A stretch of DNA of 64,000 nt from Udeniomyces pyricola (taxonomy: Eukaryota; Basidiomycota; Tremellomycetes; Cystofilobasidiales; Mrakiaceae), in NCBI GenBank assembly GCA_039545295.1, contig BCIK01000007.1:112892-176891 (forward strand), in the 5' to 3' direction. The position numbers and the translations under genes were made by a program. The notes under the pieces are model-generated. The model made no database searches. It was not told the origin of the DNA and was given only the letters and a program-made list of their open reading frames with translations. Positions 33,813 to 45,439 of this stretch are shown in pieces. Position 1 is the first letter of the stretch, and every line of letters begins with the position of its first letter.

Positions 33813-36800
33813 CTAGTAATCGTCATGGTTGGGAGCTGTCGGGGGAGCTATCAGGGGGATGTCACCCGGACCCAAGCCCCACTTGCCCCCTGAGCGTTGC
33901 TTAGCGTGGCCCCCATTGAGCAGCCGACTCTGAATCGCCGACGAATGGCTCTCGGTCGAGGCGCCCAAGCCAGGCGCTGTAGGTGAAACGGTTCGGTAAG
34001 GCGAGTTATAGGAGGAGGATTCGGTTGCTGATGGTAGAAGAGGACCCCCGTCTGAAAGTTCATAGCGCGAGGAACCACCGGCCAGCATGCGCGTCGATGA
34101 CCCAGTCAAGGTGGGGTGATGGCTACTCTCGAGTTGGACTTGAGAGGTCGACGAAAGGGCATTGTACGAGCTGTTGAATGGGTTATTCACGGTAGGAGCA
34201 TCATCAAAGCCTTGATCCAGCATCGCGTCCAAGTCAGCTGCGTTGAGGACTTCGCCTTCGTGAGCGTCGGGATCGAATGCTAGAGGAGGAGGTGGGAATT
34301 GAGGCGCATTCTCGTTGTAGCCGCCAATCTGGCCGCCCCACTGTTAAGGAATGAGAGGCACCGAATCAAACGCGTTAGTCATTCCTGTGCAGATGTCTGC
34401 GCATACAAATGTCAAAAGGAGAAGTAAAACCCAACCTGATCATCCTCTGTAGAGAACATGGAACCCGAATCTGAGGCCTCATATTCGGAGCCACCTCGGC
34501 CGGGTGTGAGGTTGCCGTTGGTATGAGGATGAAAACGTGCTCCGTTGATGTCGAATCCACGGGTATCGCCTCCGTTGAAGGTCCTCTCGAGTCGTTCAAG
34601 ATCCTTCTGTCGGCGTTCCTCGCGCTTGATACGACGTAGTCGAGACCGCTCCCAATCTTCCCATCGACGGAGAGGGACAGTAGAGACGAGTGCACCCTTG
34701 TCGTCGTCATGGCCAGCTCCTTTTGCTTCTCCCTCAACTTTTCTAAGAATAAGAAAGTCACCAAAGCGGGTAAAGAAGCGATCGTCGTCAGTCCATTGTA
34801 GCAATCTTTGCGCGACTTCACGGGTATCGATTGAAACACGAACCTTGTCTCTCCCCAGGAAAAGTCGTCAAAATGCCAGAACGAATAAACAGGGAGAACG
34901 AAATTCCAGATAGGAAGGGCGCAGAGATAGGCGAACATCCAAGCGACGTAGATGAATTTCCCCGTCGTAATGATGATCAGGACGGCAGGGAGACCCAAGA
35001 CCGATGCTAAAAGAAGGAGAGGAATGGCCGTTTCAAAATCGGTTGGGGGCGTGATGATGGAGTTGATGATAAGGGCCAGCGTGAGGCAGATGGCGACAGG
35101 GAGAGTGGCCGTTCCGACGAGATCCATGAAGACGACGAATTGCATCGAAAAACAGAACGTGCCGCAAAGGTTTCGGACTCGGACGAGCTCCATCAGATTG
35201 TGGATTGTAGAATCTGCGAAGAAAACAGGCGAGAGCGATGGGTAGATAAGCAGGTGAGCATCGGCGGTGACCATCCATGCTCATGACACCGATCTCTTAA
35301 CCAAGGTGACTCGGAGTTGCTTACTGATCCATCGACGTCGCTGTGAAAGTAAGACGGAAAACGTATCCGGAGCAACGGTGCGACAACGCGCTTGCGGACA
35401 GAACATCATCTTTCGATTTGGGAACGTGCGAAGCATAAGTGTCGAGAGGAAACGGTCCTCTCCAAGGAGGAGAAGATTCTTCTGGTGGAGCGTCGAGACT
35501 TCGGATTGAGAGTATTCGCGTACGATGTCGGGAAGCGTGATGATAGGGATCCAATCATCGTCGCCTTGCTTGCGAGACTTGAGGCGGTACATCGAGAAGC
35601 AGCCGGGCAAGCACGTGACTCCACCAAAGACGGACTCAAACGCCTTGGATTGGTGATGGGAGATAAAGTACTCGTAGACTTGGATCGCAGTCACCCAAGA
35701 TTGTCGTTTATTGGCAATTCGGGTCTCACCGCAAACGCCCATGACCAGCTTGTCGTGTTGCATGCAATTGACTAGATGAGTGACTGAATCCTTGTATACC
35801 GACGTATCAGCGTCAACCTGTAGAGAGTTGCGCGAAAATTGGGTAGAGGTAAAGAATGAGAGCAGAGAAGATGATGTCAGTTGAGATGTGTGGTCAGGTT
35901 TCGGTATTAAGCCATGTTGGTTCGCGTAGGATCATTTTAGATACACTCACCATGAGACAAACCTCGAACAGATCAGGCGTAACGCCCATGAGGACCTGAA
36001 TTTTTCGGAAGAGGTCAAAGTCGAGCGGAGTCATGCGATCGTTGTACGTGACCCTGGAGAAAAAGTTCATGAGGATGAGTTGCGAGTCTCGCTTGCCCCG
36101 GTTGCCAGGTTTCTTTTCCGAGGCCTCTGCGGGCATTCCACACTTGACGACGACAACTGTTGGTACGCGATGACGATCTCGACCGGATCCAGCGACTAGT
36201 GTCGAAAGTTGCAGGACAAGGGTTTTTCGATGATAAATAGAACATCGCCGAAGGTGGACCAACGAGGATCGTTGTAGGAAGGGGAAGAAAGAGGTGAAGT
36301 CAAACGATACAGATACGCACACATCAGTGACGAGCAACTAGAGCCCTCTCGTGACCAATAGGACTCAACCCGTACCGTAGTGACCCGCATAGACCATAGC
36401 CCTATTCTCCTTCTTCTTCCCGCTGCCAACGGCAATGTAGCCCATCGGCATGGGATTGCCAAACCGCTCGTCGGCCTCTAACAGTCCGACGCAGATATCT
36501 GGCGTCGAGACTGTCTCACCACTACCAGTGACCATGCCGTCCGCGACGATGAAGAGGAGCTTGCGACTGTCCGAGTAGTCGCTCAGGGCGAGCGAGTCAC
36601 ACGTTCCCTTGATGGACTCGAGATTCTCCGAGTAACATGTGACGAGGCAGACAGTGAAGAGCTCCTGCCCGATCTGGGCTTGGCTGACGAGCGGAGCGGC
36701 CTTTTCGTTGTCGGAAGATGATTGGGACGAGAAAGGGACAGATGGTCGACCATTGGTCCCTGCGCCACGTGCTGGACGCTTGACCGTACCCGTTCGCCAT

Positions 36801-38237
36801 GGAGCAGCGCCGGTCGGGTCCGAGACAGATCGGTTCGCTCCTTCGGGCATAACCATAGGCGAGATGGCGTTCTTGGAAAGACCCTTGGGTGGAAGTACCA
36901 TGCGGGACGAGAGGAACCAGTTGAAGATGCACGCCATCACAAATCGGATGAGGATGACGCCCATGATGAGGCCGAGGGCAACGTAGAGGAAGAGGGTTGA
37001 GATGAAGCATCCAGGAGTGATCTTATCGATCTTGCCAGCGTAATATCGCTCGACGAGGCATGGAATCGCCGCTCGAGTCTCGGCTCGGTTGTAGAAGATG
37101 CGGGTCGCGTCCCGACCACCTTGGGTTTGGTTGAGAACGGTCCGGATTGCGGCATCGACAGTGTCGTTTGAGATGGCTTTTGGGTTCGCGGCCATGTAGG
37201 CGTAGAGATTCAGGACATTGCCGTCGAGCACGATGTACTGCGATGCTGTCTGAAGCTGGGCCCATGAGTAGCCGACCTCGGACGAGGTGTTTTGAATACC
37301 GAGCTTGTTGTACGTCGTCGCGTTGAGTTCGCCTAGAGGGCAATCCTGAAGCGTTCCCGTCTCGTTCTGGCCTGACTCGGAGGATGTAGATTTGCAGGTT
37401 GGAGTACGGGCATAACGGGCGGTTGAGGAAGCGCATGCCGGATAGTCAGAGAGATGTCGGAGAAAGAGGTTCGTCGTATCTTGGGCCGAAAGCCCATTGG
37501 CGATTTTGTAGAAGTCGACGTTCGACGTGGTCGTCGATGTTGAGGTGTTGAAAGCCCAGCCCGCTATTCCAACAGTACCTGGTATCCGGGTATGACGGGT
37601 AGTCGGCAAGGATAGCACAGGTAGAGATGTGAATGAGCAATGAATAAAACGCTTCCATTTTTGGGACCGGCCATTTCTTTACCAACGAATTTCTGCTTTT
37701 GCCTAACATGATTAACCATTACATGACTTGATGATAAGTTTTGAAATACAGCTTACCTGGTGTCCCACCAACAGGTCTAAGAGAGCTCGCTGTCCGACTC
37801 GCGCTGTCCGGGCAGAGGGCCTTGTCGAGGCCCATCGTAAGGAACGCGACGACGCCTCCCATGACGATACAGATGGTGCAGAGCGTAACTTTTTCCCGCC
37901 AGGCTTGTCGGACGGCCGAATCGGTCATCCCACATGATCTCAGGACAGGAATCGGAGCCCAAAAGGTGCAAACGAGTGAGGTGATGACCCACCAATCCCA
38001 GTTGATGGTATTGGTGTTGGCGGCAACGGCAGGCGAGGCGTAGGGGAACGAGGGCTTGTGTCCGGGGGGAAGTGGAGCTGGCGGAGTGATGAGGGGAGCC
38101 TGGGCGACTTGACGTTCGGGACGAGTAAGTGTTTTGCCTCGACGGAGGGTCGTTGCTCGCTGGGGAGCGGGCGGTGGATGTGAGGTTGGGATGATGGACG
38201 ACGACGAGGCCGTCGCGACGTAGCCTGGACGGGACAT
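33813..38237 (-). CDS. CHS3: class IV chitin synthase (Chs3-like)
   Basis: Processive family-2 glycosyltransferase that polymerises UDP-GlcNAc into chitin at the plasma membrane. The start at 38237 gives a Pro/Ser/Arg-rich cytoplasmic N-terminus, then two membrane segments ([35 protein letters not shown]). A long extracellular Asn-rich loop (about 36990-37600) and another membrane segment ([17 protein letters not shown]) follow. The catalytic region has [73 protein letters not shown] (EDRFL) and SQRRRWI (QRRRW) near 35330. These motifs are class IV. Several more helices follow (about 34860-35210), then an acidic/Ser-rich C-terminal tail ending at 33813. About nine exons. Trafficking factors of the Chs5/6/7 type are not in the window. 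Confidence 0.97.
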
Positions 38238-40056
38238 GGGGAAAGAGGGGCGCGTGCGCGGTTGACCAGGAGCAGGGGCAGCGGGAACGAGAGCAAGGCT
38301 CGATGCAATGTAGAGGACGGATGCCGGGGCAAGGAAAGAAAACTGCCGGAGGAATATCTATATGTGACGAAAGAGGGGAGGAGAGCAAAACAAGCAGCAG
38401 CAAGCGACGAAGGGAAGGGAAAGGAAGCAGGGGGGTTGTCCAGAGGCCGAGCGAAGGAGAGGGAAGGACTAGGGATCTTTCTGAATGACGCAGCGCGGGT
38501 GAGCAGTGAGCGTGTGACGCGTTGATATGACGGCAGCGGGGTGGAACGAGAAGCGAGTACCAGCAATGGTTCACTTACGTGATGGATCGTTGCCCTCGAG
38601 GTCCAGGCGTGGAGGCGAAGGAGGTAATAGTCGAAGTAAGGGACGAAAGACCAGAGGACAGGGGAGTTGTTTGGTTCTTTGGAAAGGGCTTCGGCAGGAG
38701 GAAGTGGATTGATTGAAGGGGGAAAGGTCCGGGCTTTCGTTCGCTCTCGTTGGCTGTTGTCCCGATGGATGCTGCGTGAGAGAGCCGTCCAGCGACTATA
38801 TAGGGGCAGTGGATGACCGTCAAGCTGGTGGCGATCAAGGACAAGCTCGTGCTGGGATGGGACGTGAGGGAAGGGGGAGCACGACGCAGAGTTGAGGCTA
38901 GAGCTTTTGGGCTGTATGGGCGAAAGACAGCGAGGAGGCCGCAGAGGGGATCGATCGCACGCTCAACAAAGAGCACCAGGCCGGCCGGCCTCTTCGCCTC
39001 ATAAGGAGGACATCATGCTTCATCAGACAAGGCACCCGTTATAAATGTATATCTCATATATATGCTCATGATCATATCCTCCGTCAACGAACAGCTCTGC
39101 CTTGATCTTGCGACTTGCTTGTAAGACATCGCTATCGCAATCATTCTTTTGACGTACTATCGTCACGCACGGGGACACAATAAACGACGAAAGAAATCTC
39201 CCATATTTATTCAGCAATATACAGCTACATCCTCCGCGCGCCTTGCGCGCGCCCGATCTTTTCCTCATTGATCTCAGCTTCGACAACACGATCGATCACA
39301 TCGAGACTGCTGCGCGAACGGCCGCGATGTCCGCCATTCAGCTCGATCTCGTTGATCATCAGCCCGATTCCTATCGCCATAAAGATATATCCTCAATCGC
39401 TCTGTTCTACCAAATCTTATTGCCACAATAACTGAGTACATGGATCGAGTACGGACTCTCGCATCATTTCAGATGTGCTTTCTTCAAACACTGCAAACGA
39501 CAACGATCGTGCTCATCATTGCGTACACTACAAATACATCTATGGGGTGTGAATGAAAAGTAAAGGTAACAGTGCCAGAGGGTAAATTGTCCCAAGAAAA
39601 ATGATACAAACAAAGCGAAAAAAAAAAAAAAAAAAAAAAAAAAAACAGAAAAAGTGGGCCAGCCATCGTTCGTTCCTGCATCTGGACAAGGATAGAGGAC
39701 GTTGGCTGCTAGCTGAGGGATAGCTCTAGAGAGGAACTTACACCTCAGTTAGGTGAAAGAGGGAAGACGGGACGAGGCAAGAATATAGTCAAGAACCGAG
39801 GCAAAAGATGAAGATGAGACAGTAGATAGATAGGGGTCCGTGAGAGGGTAAGGTGACTAGGGTGAAGGAAGTTATTGAGTCCGCTTGCGCCATGAGACTA
39901 AGAGGTCAAGATGAGTGAGGTAAGGTGATATGCAAAAAGAGTGTTCGACAACAAAACAGAAGCACAAAACAAAGATAAAGATAAAAGCACAAAGAAGGAA
40001 AGGATGCAAGCAAACACGAGGTCAAGAAGCCAAAATCAAAGGAGCGTTGTCGCGGT
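38238..40056. other. intergenic region with 28-A tract
   Basis: 1.8 kb upstream of the chitin synthase gene. The first about 700 bases are C/T-rich on the minus strand, as expected for its promoter and long 5' leader. A run of about 28 A lies at 39618-39645. Open frames here have no domain, no coherent splices and biased composition, so I call no gene. Confidence 0.4.
39618..39645. repeat. 28-base poly-A tract
   Basis: About 28 consecutive A on plus in the intergenic region upstream of the small minus-strand gene's 3' end. It could mark an old retroposed 3' end but no adjacent element is visible. Confidence 0.9.
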
Positions 40057-41473
40057 TCACGACGAGATGGATCGTTTGCCGATACCAGCTGTGGGTCCCC
40101 AGTTAAATGAACGTTTCTCGCACGGCAGTTTGGGGACCATGTCGACAATGGACTCGCCATCTTCGCCTTCCTCGAGAATCTCGAGGTCCAGCGTCAAGTA
40201 CTCGCGTCCAGTCGACCACTTGCGCGAGTGCTTGCGCCGCGGCGGGCTACCTCGACCTGGCTGCTGAATCGACTTCTCCGGCCGACCCGACATGGATGGG
40301 TTAGGAGGAGGGAACACATAAGAGTGAAAGATGGGATGCGGCTTGAGCGAGGCTTCAAAAAAGGACGCTGGCGAGAACGGTGGAGAGGACGGAGGGTAGT
40401 ACGTCGAGGCTGTGTAATGTAGAGGAAGTCGGTTGGAGGACGGATCCGGCAGGTAGAGCGAGTGTGGGGGAGGTGATGCAGAGATGTTTAATCTGCTTCG
40501 GTATAAGGATGGCATACAACAAAGCGCAGAACAGGGAAGGAAACATGTACGGAACAAAGGAGAAACAACGGACATGAGAACGTCATTCTTGGAATGGGGA
40601 CCGGAGGAAACCGACAAAACGAAGGGGAGCAGAGCATCACTCACGAAGCTCTGTAGAGGTAGATGGCAACACAAAATAACACACACACCAACCACGGGTA
40701 GTGAGGTAGTAAGAATGTCTATTTCGTTCCGAGGCGCAATGTCAGGACATCATGATAAAGAAGTGAACAAGACGAGATACGCGATAAGCCAAGGCGTGAA
40801 CGGAGCGGAGCCCGAACGTGGGGAGGAGAAAGTCTGGGGTAACGGGCGCAAGGGAGACGTCACGCACATCCAGATCGGCCAGGATTTGAGTGAGCATGTT
40901 CATGATATCCGAGGCGAAGGACATTTGGGAGTCGATGCGAGGCTCTCGAGGGACAGCAGGTAGAGAGTCGGAAGACGAAATGAGGGACAAAGATGATGGG
41001 GCGTCTGAGGCCGACGTAGGATGGGGAAGAAAGGGCAAGGGGAAGAACGAATCGAAAAGGAGCATCGGTTTCGGTCAGGTTTGGGTCGAAGCGAAGAAAG
41101 AGTTGCGTGTCGGGGTTGGTTTGGATGGAGAGGAATTAGTAGGAGATGGTCGATATTTGTGGGCAGTTGTATAGTGGTAGCTATAGGGATGCTTGATCCA
41201 TTGGATTTTTCAACAACGTGAAGGAGGTGAAGCCAGTGAAGCAGAAGGGAGGACAATGAGAGCCCGAGACAACGTCAGAAGGGGACTCACCTCGGCTGTC
41301 AGGTTGAAGGGAAGGGGCCACTTGATTCCGGCCGCACAGGGAAAGACGATGTAACCGGGAGAGAGAAACGGTGGAAAATAGACGATGGTGGGGGGAAGTG
41401 GACGTTTAGGATATATAACTGAGAGGGTGAGAGCTAGAACGAGGTGACCTGCTCGAGGCGAGAGTAAGAGCAA
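40057..41473 (-). CDS. small predicted membrane protein, unrecognised
   Basis: No family recognised. A chain of exons can be read on minus. A hydrophobic opening (HLVLALTLSVIY, near 41440) ends at a GTGAGT donor near 41290. The next exon contains SFASDIMNMLTQILADLD (about 40890). A third begins after a CCCCAG acceptor with SPRSGSAPFTPWLIAYLVLF, a probable membrane helix (about 40790). The last exon (about 40057-40490) is Ser/Pro-rich, then basic (PPRRKHSRKWSTGREY), then acidic (LDLEILEEGEDGESIVDM), and ends GIGKRSISS at 40057. The final exon looks firmly coding. The 5' structure and the start are weak. A small ER or nuclear-membrane protein is one possibility. Confidence 0.5.
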
Positions 41474-41698
41474 GAAGATTCCCGATATGAATGGTGGCCT
41501 AAACGAGGTTGGGTCCGGATGAGTGAGTTTCAGGTTGGCATCAATCGCATGATTAGCAGCTCATCGATCGTCCGCAGCCCCTTTCCCCGGCGAACACCCC
41601 GCACATAGTTTAACTTCCGACTTTTCATGTTTTTTTTTTTCCTTTTTTTTTTCATCGTCACTTTCTTTCATCTTGACTGGCGAGAGCATCAATTGCAC
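41474..41698. promoter_or_regulatory. divergent upstream region with T tracts
   Basis: 225 bases between the start of the minus-strand gene and the candidate small plus-strand gene. It contains T runs (about 41630-41653) that could serve as a nucleosome-excluding bidirectional promoter. Confidence 0.35.
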
Positions 41699-42074
41699 AT
41701 GCCTCACCCTTCATACAACGATCAACAGCTCAGCATACTGCAACTCATCTTTCGTCAACTCGTCACCGCCCCGGTCCACGATCCATTTGATCAGCCCATC
41801 GACTAACCGGTTTCAGTCTCAGATATCTCACGCAATCTCCGCCTTGTCTCCCTTCGAATTCTTGACCTTGTCCGCATCGACCCATCGTTTCTCGTCTTGC
41901 AAGCGGAATCTTTGAAGAATCTGCCATGGCATTGTCAAATGCCAAGTCGAGCGTATGTCATCATCCGTATGTCGCGAAGACAGTCCGTCGGATCCATCAA
42001 CTAAAGCCTCACATGCCACAACCAGCTGCCGTGACGTTGAGAAACAAGTCACCCCCGATCACGGACGTTCGTGA
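41699..42074 (+). CDS. candidate 79-residue spliced gene
   Basis: Three exons (41699-41753, 41817-41952, 42026-42074) join to an open frame of exactly 79 residues. Intron 1 (63 bases) has a CTAAC branch site 9 bases before TTTCAG. Intron 2 has a GTATGT donor, an ACTAA branch site and CAACCAG. The protein opens MPHPSYNDQQLSILQLIF, continues SRNLRLVSLRILDLVRID and LKNLPWHCQMPSRA, and is hydrophilic with two amphipathic helices. No family is recognised. Without intron 1 the same frame meets a TAA at about 41802. It may be a real small gene or a chance assembly. Confidence 0.33.
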
Positions 42075-42719
42075 CGGATTCGGCAGCAGTAATCATCGAG
42101 CGGCCGGAAGAATCACTCTTGTTTGGACGTCGATATTCGAGGTGAGACCATCGGCTGTGCGTTTGGTCAGCTTGGCTACAACATGTATATTAAGCAGACT
42201 ACACTTGACTTGCATGTGGATATGCCGGCTGACTTCAAGTACCAGAGTAATCATGGTGTATATGTGTATTGTCAGCGCACGATATGTCGCGATCGATGCC
42301 GTCGATCGACTTGCTGTTGGTATCGACGTGCCGATGTTGAGGTAGTCAGCCTGGTTCATCTTGGATTTCAAGGCTCAAGCAAGCGAGCGACATATATCGA
42401 CAGGGTCTACCAATTCATTCGATTTGTCAGGAACAAAATGGACGTGGAACATCGCTGCTGTTGAATCAAGCTGGTGGTGGTTAGGCAAGCTTGATGTGAT
42501 GATAGAGGAACCGTCTTATCAAGCGGCGTTCGCCGAGGGAGTCGAGGGGACCATGCCGTCCGCTCCGTTTGCTCACCACAAGGGTCCCCCCTTCCGGCCC
42601 TTCCTTCCACCCAACTACCATTACTCTCAATTATTCCACCCATCTTACACATACACGTCTTTCCCACTCTACATCCCCAGCTCCTCACTCCGCACACCCG
42701 TCTTCAAACACATCCTCAT
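42075..42719. other. intergenic region upstream of bleomycin hydrolase
   Basis: About 640 bases. C/T-rich from 42600 to 42719, typical of a strong fungal promoter/leader. Open frames earlier in this stretch are not supported by splices or domains. Confidence 0.4.
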
Positions 42720-44969
42720 ATGGGCGCCACTGCTTCCTCCCCAATTAACGCCGCCGCCGAGCCACCCACCTACTCAGAAAAGGCCACATCGCCTGCGCCC
42801 GCCATCGTCGCATCCCGCTCTGGCCCTGCCCCGACAGCGGCACTCACCAACTCGTCCCTCAAGGCTTGGGAGCATCAGTTCAAGAACAACCCAAAAGCTC
42901 TTCTTGCTCAAACCATTCTAGACCACACCGATCTCTCTACGGCCCTCTTCCGACGGGACGCCACCATCGAGAACCCCCACGTCTTCAACACTCGCCTCAG
43001 CCACGATTCCAAGATTGTCACCAATCAGAAAAGCTCTGGTCGATGCTGGCTCTTTGCGACGACTAACGTCTGTCGACTGAATGTCTCGAAAGAGTTGAAG
43101 CTTGGCGATGAGTTTGAGTTGTCGCAATCGTACCGTTCGTTTGTCTTTGTTTGTTTGGCTCATGTGATTGGCCGCAACCCCCCCCCCCCCTCCGCGGCAT
43201 GTACCTTGTGCTAGGGCCCCACGACTATCAAGACTAACATCTTCTTGAATCCCATTCGTCCGAAATGGTAGTCTTCTTTTACGACAAGCTGAACAAAAGC
43301 AACTACTTCTTGGAGTCCTCAATCGAGCTAGCCAATGAGCCGCGTGAGTGGGTTTCCCCTTCCTGGTCGATTCTAGCCCAAGAGACAAGCGCTTACCGTT
43401 ACTCATGCTCGCCTCACAATTCAGTCGATGGCAGGACCCTCTCCTTCCTCAACGTTGCACCCATCAACGACGGTGGCCAGGCTGACATGTCCGCAGGCCT
43501 CTTGGAAAAGTATGGCATGGTACCCAAGGCGCTTTACCCGGAGTCGTTCTCCTCGTCTGCCTCGTCCAAGCTCAACTCGCTGCTGTGAGTCATATCCATC
43601 TTGGTCATTCGCCACTGATACTGTGGCCACGAAAGCTAACGTTCATTGCCCTGCTATGTCAATTACCTTCAGTACCTCTTACCTGCGACAATCGGCTCTC
43701 GGTTTGAGAAAGATGATCGCCTCGGGTGCCAAGCTCGACGATGTTCGCGCTCAGAAGGAGGTCTACATGGCCCATGTATGGAAGGTGATTATCACGCGCT
43801 AGACCGCAGTTTCCGATTCTCGTCCATGTTCGCTGGTAGTTGGGCTTACGAATCATCGGCTCCTTTGGATCCTCCCATGCACTTAGGTCCTGGCTATCAC
43901 GCTTGGAACGCCCCCTTCACCCGACGAGAAGTTCACCTGGGATTACTACACCAAGGATGGCAAGGACGGTCAGCTCAGCATGACCCCGGTCGAATTTGCC
44001 GCCGTACGTAGTTCTTTCGCGTCTTCGTATCAGGTGGTACTCGCATGGATAAATGGCAGCCCATCTACTGATCCATCTTGACCCGGTCTGCCAGAAATTT
44101 GCCGGTCCATACCCTTTCGTCGACTCGTTTTCCTTGATTCATGATCCGCGAAACGAGTTCGGCAAGCTTTACACTGTCGACAGGCTTGGCAACATCTGGG
44201 GTGGCAGACCCGTTTCCTACGTCAACACGGAGCTGTCGAGGCTCAAGAAGGCTGTGATTGCCTCGATCAAGGCCAACCAGGCATGCTTCTTCGGATGCGA
44301 TGTTGGGGCTAGATCTGCGCGGACCGGAGAGATGGCTCTTTCTACGTTTGATGTGAGTTAATCTAAACTGGAGGAGATGATTATCGTACCACAATTGACT
44401 GATTAGTGCGGAACTGTTGACGTCGTCCTGCAAACCATCAGTACAACCTCTCGCTCGACCTCGATTACACTATGACCAAGGCGGAGAGGCTGCAAACCAG
44501 CGACTCGGGTACGTTAAGCATAGAAGGGTGACTAACTGTGCGATGCCAACGAGACGGTATTGACGAGTATATTTTTTTTCTTCATTTTGTATATTCGCTT
44601 TGGAATGAAAGCGATGACCCACGCCATGGTCATCACCGCTGTTCACCTCGACAAGGACGGGAAGCCTGTCCGATATCGAGTCGAGAATTCGTGGGGAAGC
44701 GACAATGTTGGGGATAAGGGTTTCATGGTCATGACCGATGTAAGAAACCATTCTACTCTCTTATCATCACATTGCTTCTGACCTCATCTACTTTTGGAAC
44801 AATCACTGAGAGTTGACGAGTTCGCTTGCTCTGCTGATAGGCCTGGTTCGACGAGTACGTCTATCAAGTCGTTGTACACAAGTCGCTGGTCGACAAGGAT
44901 CTCGTCAAGGTGCTCGACCAAAAGCCGACTGTCCTGCCTTGCTGGGATCCCCTTGGCGCACTGGCGTAG
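42720..44969 (+). CDS. BLH1: bleomycin hydrolase / cysteine aminopeptidase
   Basis: Hexameric papain-fold (C1B) cysteine peptidase with aminopeptidase activity; it degrades homocysteine thiolactone and bleomycin. The start at 42720 is the only plausible Met and gives MGATASSP. Exon 1 ends at 43134 and joins the exon beginning 43272 to make SQSYLFFYDKLNKSNYFLE. Motifs in order: NQKSSGRCWLFAT (catalytic Cys), NDGGQADM, GLLEKYGMVPKALYPE, DPRNEFGKLYTVDRLGN, FFGCDVG, MTHAMVITAV (catalytic His, about 44625) and VENSWGSDN (catalytic Asn). The end is WDPLGALA at 44967-44969. Length is normal for the family. The first intron holds 13 C. The family's usual last residue after ALA is absent. Confidence 0.97.
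43178..43190. repeat. 13-base poly-C tract in BLH1 intron
   Basis: Thirteen C in the first intron (43135-43271) of the bleomycin hydrolase gene. Confidence 0.95.
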
Positions 44970-45439
44970 AATATGCAAAGCGTTTGTCTAGTCATGTAGC
45001 TAGAGTAGGGGGGGGGGGGGGTTTGAGATTGCGTTTGTCCTTTTTATTTGTTGTTTTCCTCTCTGTCTTCTGGTTGTAAAACTCGGTCGCTATCATAATG
45101 TGGATCTTTGTGCAATCATGTGCGTACGGTGATGGCGAGGCATACGTGCGAGACACGTGGGTTTTTCTACATCGGATGTGTATTTAAGTAATTGTGGACG
45201 ACCTGAACCTATGGACGCGATACAGGTGTATGACGTTGCACGATGCATATGACTGTAATATGAGCATGCATGTAAAGACACGTCAAACGTGTGGGTCGTT
45301 CTAAATCGCTAGGCAGTACAAGGATGACGCTTCGCGTTTTGGTTTCGTTCGTCTTTCCCTTTCCCGAATCGACCAGCAACCACTTCTCTCTCGCTCGTCC
45401 CCTTCCATCCTCATCACCGCCCACCACCGAGCCATCACC
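44970..45439. other. spacer between BLH1 and CDS1, with 14-G tract
   Basis: Contains 14 G at 45008-45021 just after the BLH1 stop, then T-rich 3' flank, then C/T-rich leader of CDS1. No gene. Confidence 0.5.

Noticed and set aside
38238..38976. Long frames upstream of the chitin synthase gene
   Set aside because: Same pyrimidine-bias pattern as a leader/promoter; no domain and no splice connecting them to the chitin synthase start.
39618..39645. Poly-A tract as the tail of a retrotransposon
   Set aside because: No reverse-transcriptase, long terminal repeat or target-site duplication is visible around it; other simple runs of similar size occur in the window.
42123..42464. 114-residue plus-strand frame before bleomycin hydrolase
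   Set aside because: Contains no recognisable domain, overlaps the other candidate frames, and has no start context or splice support; more likely chance.
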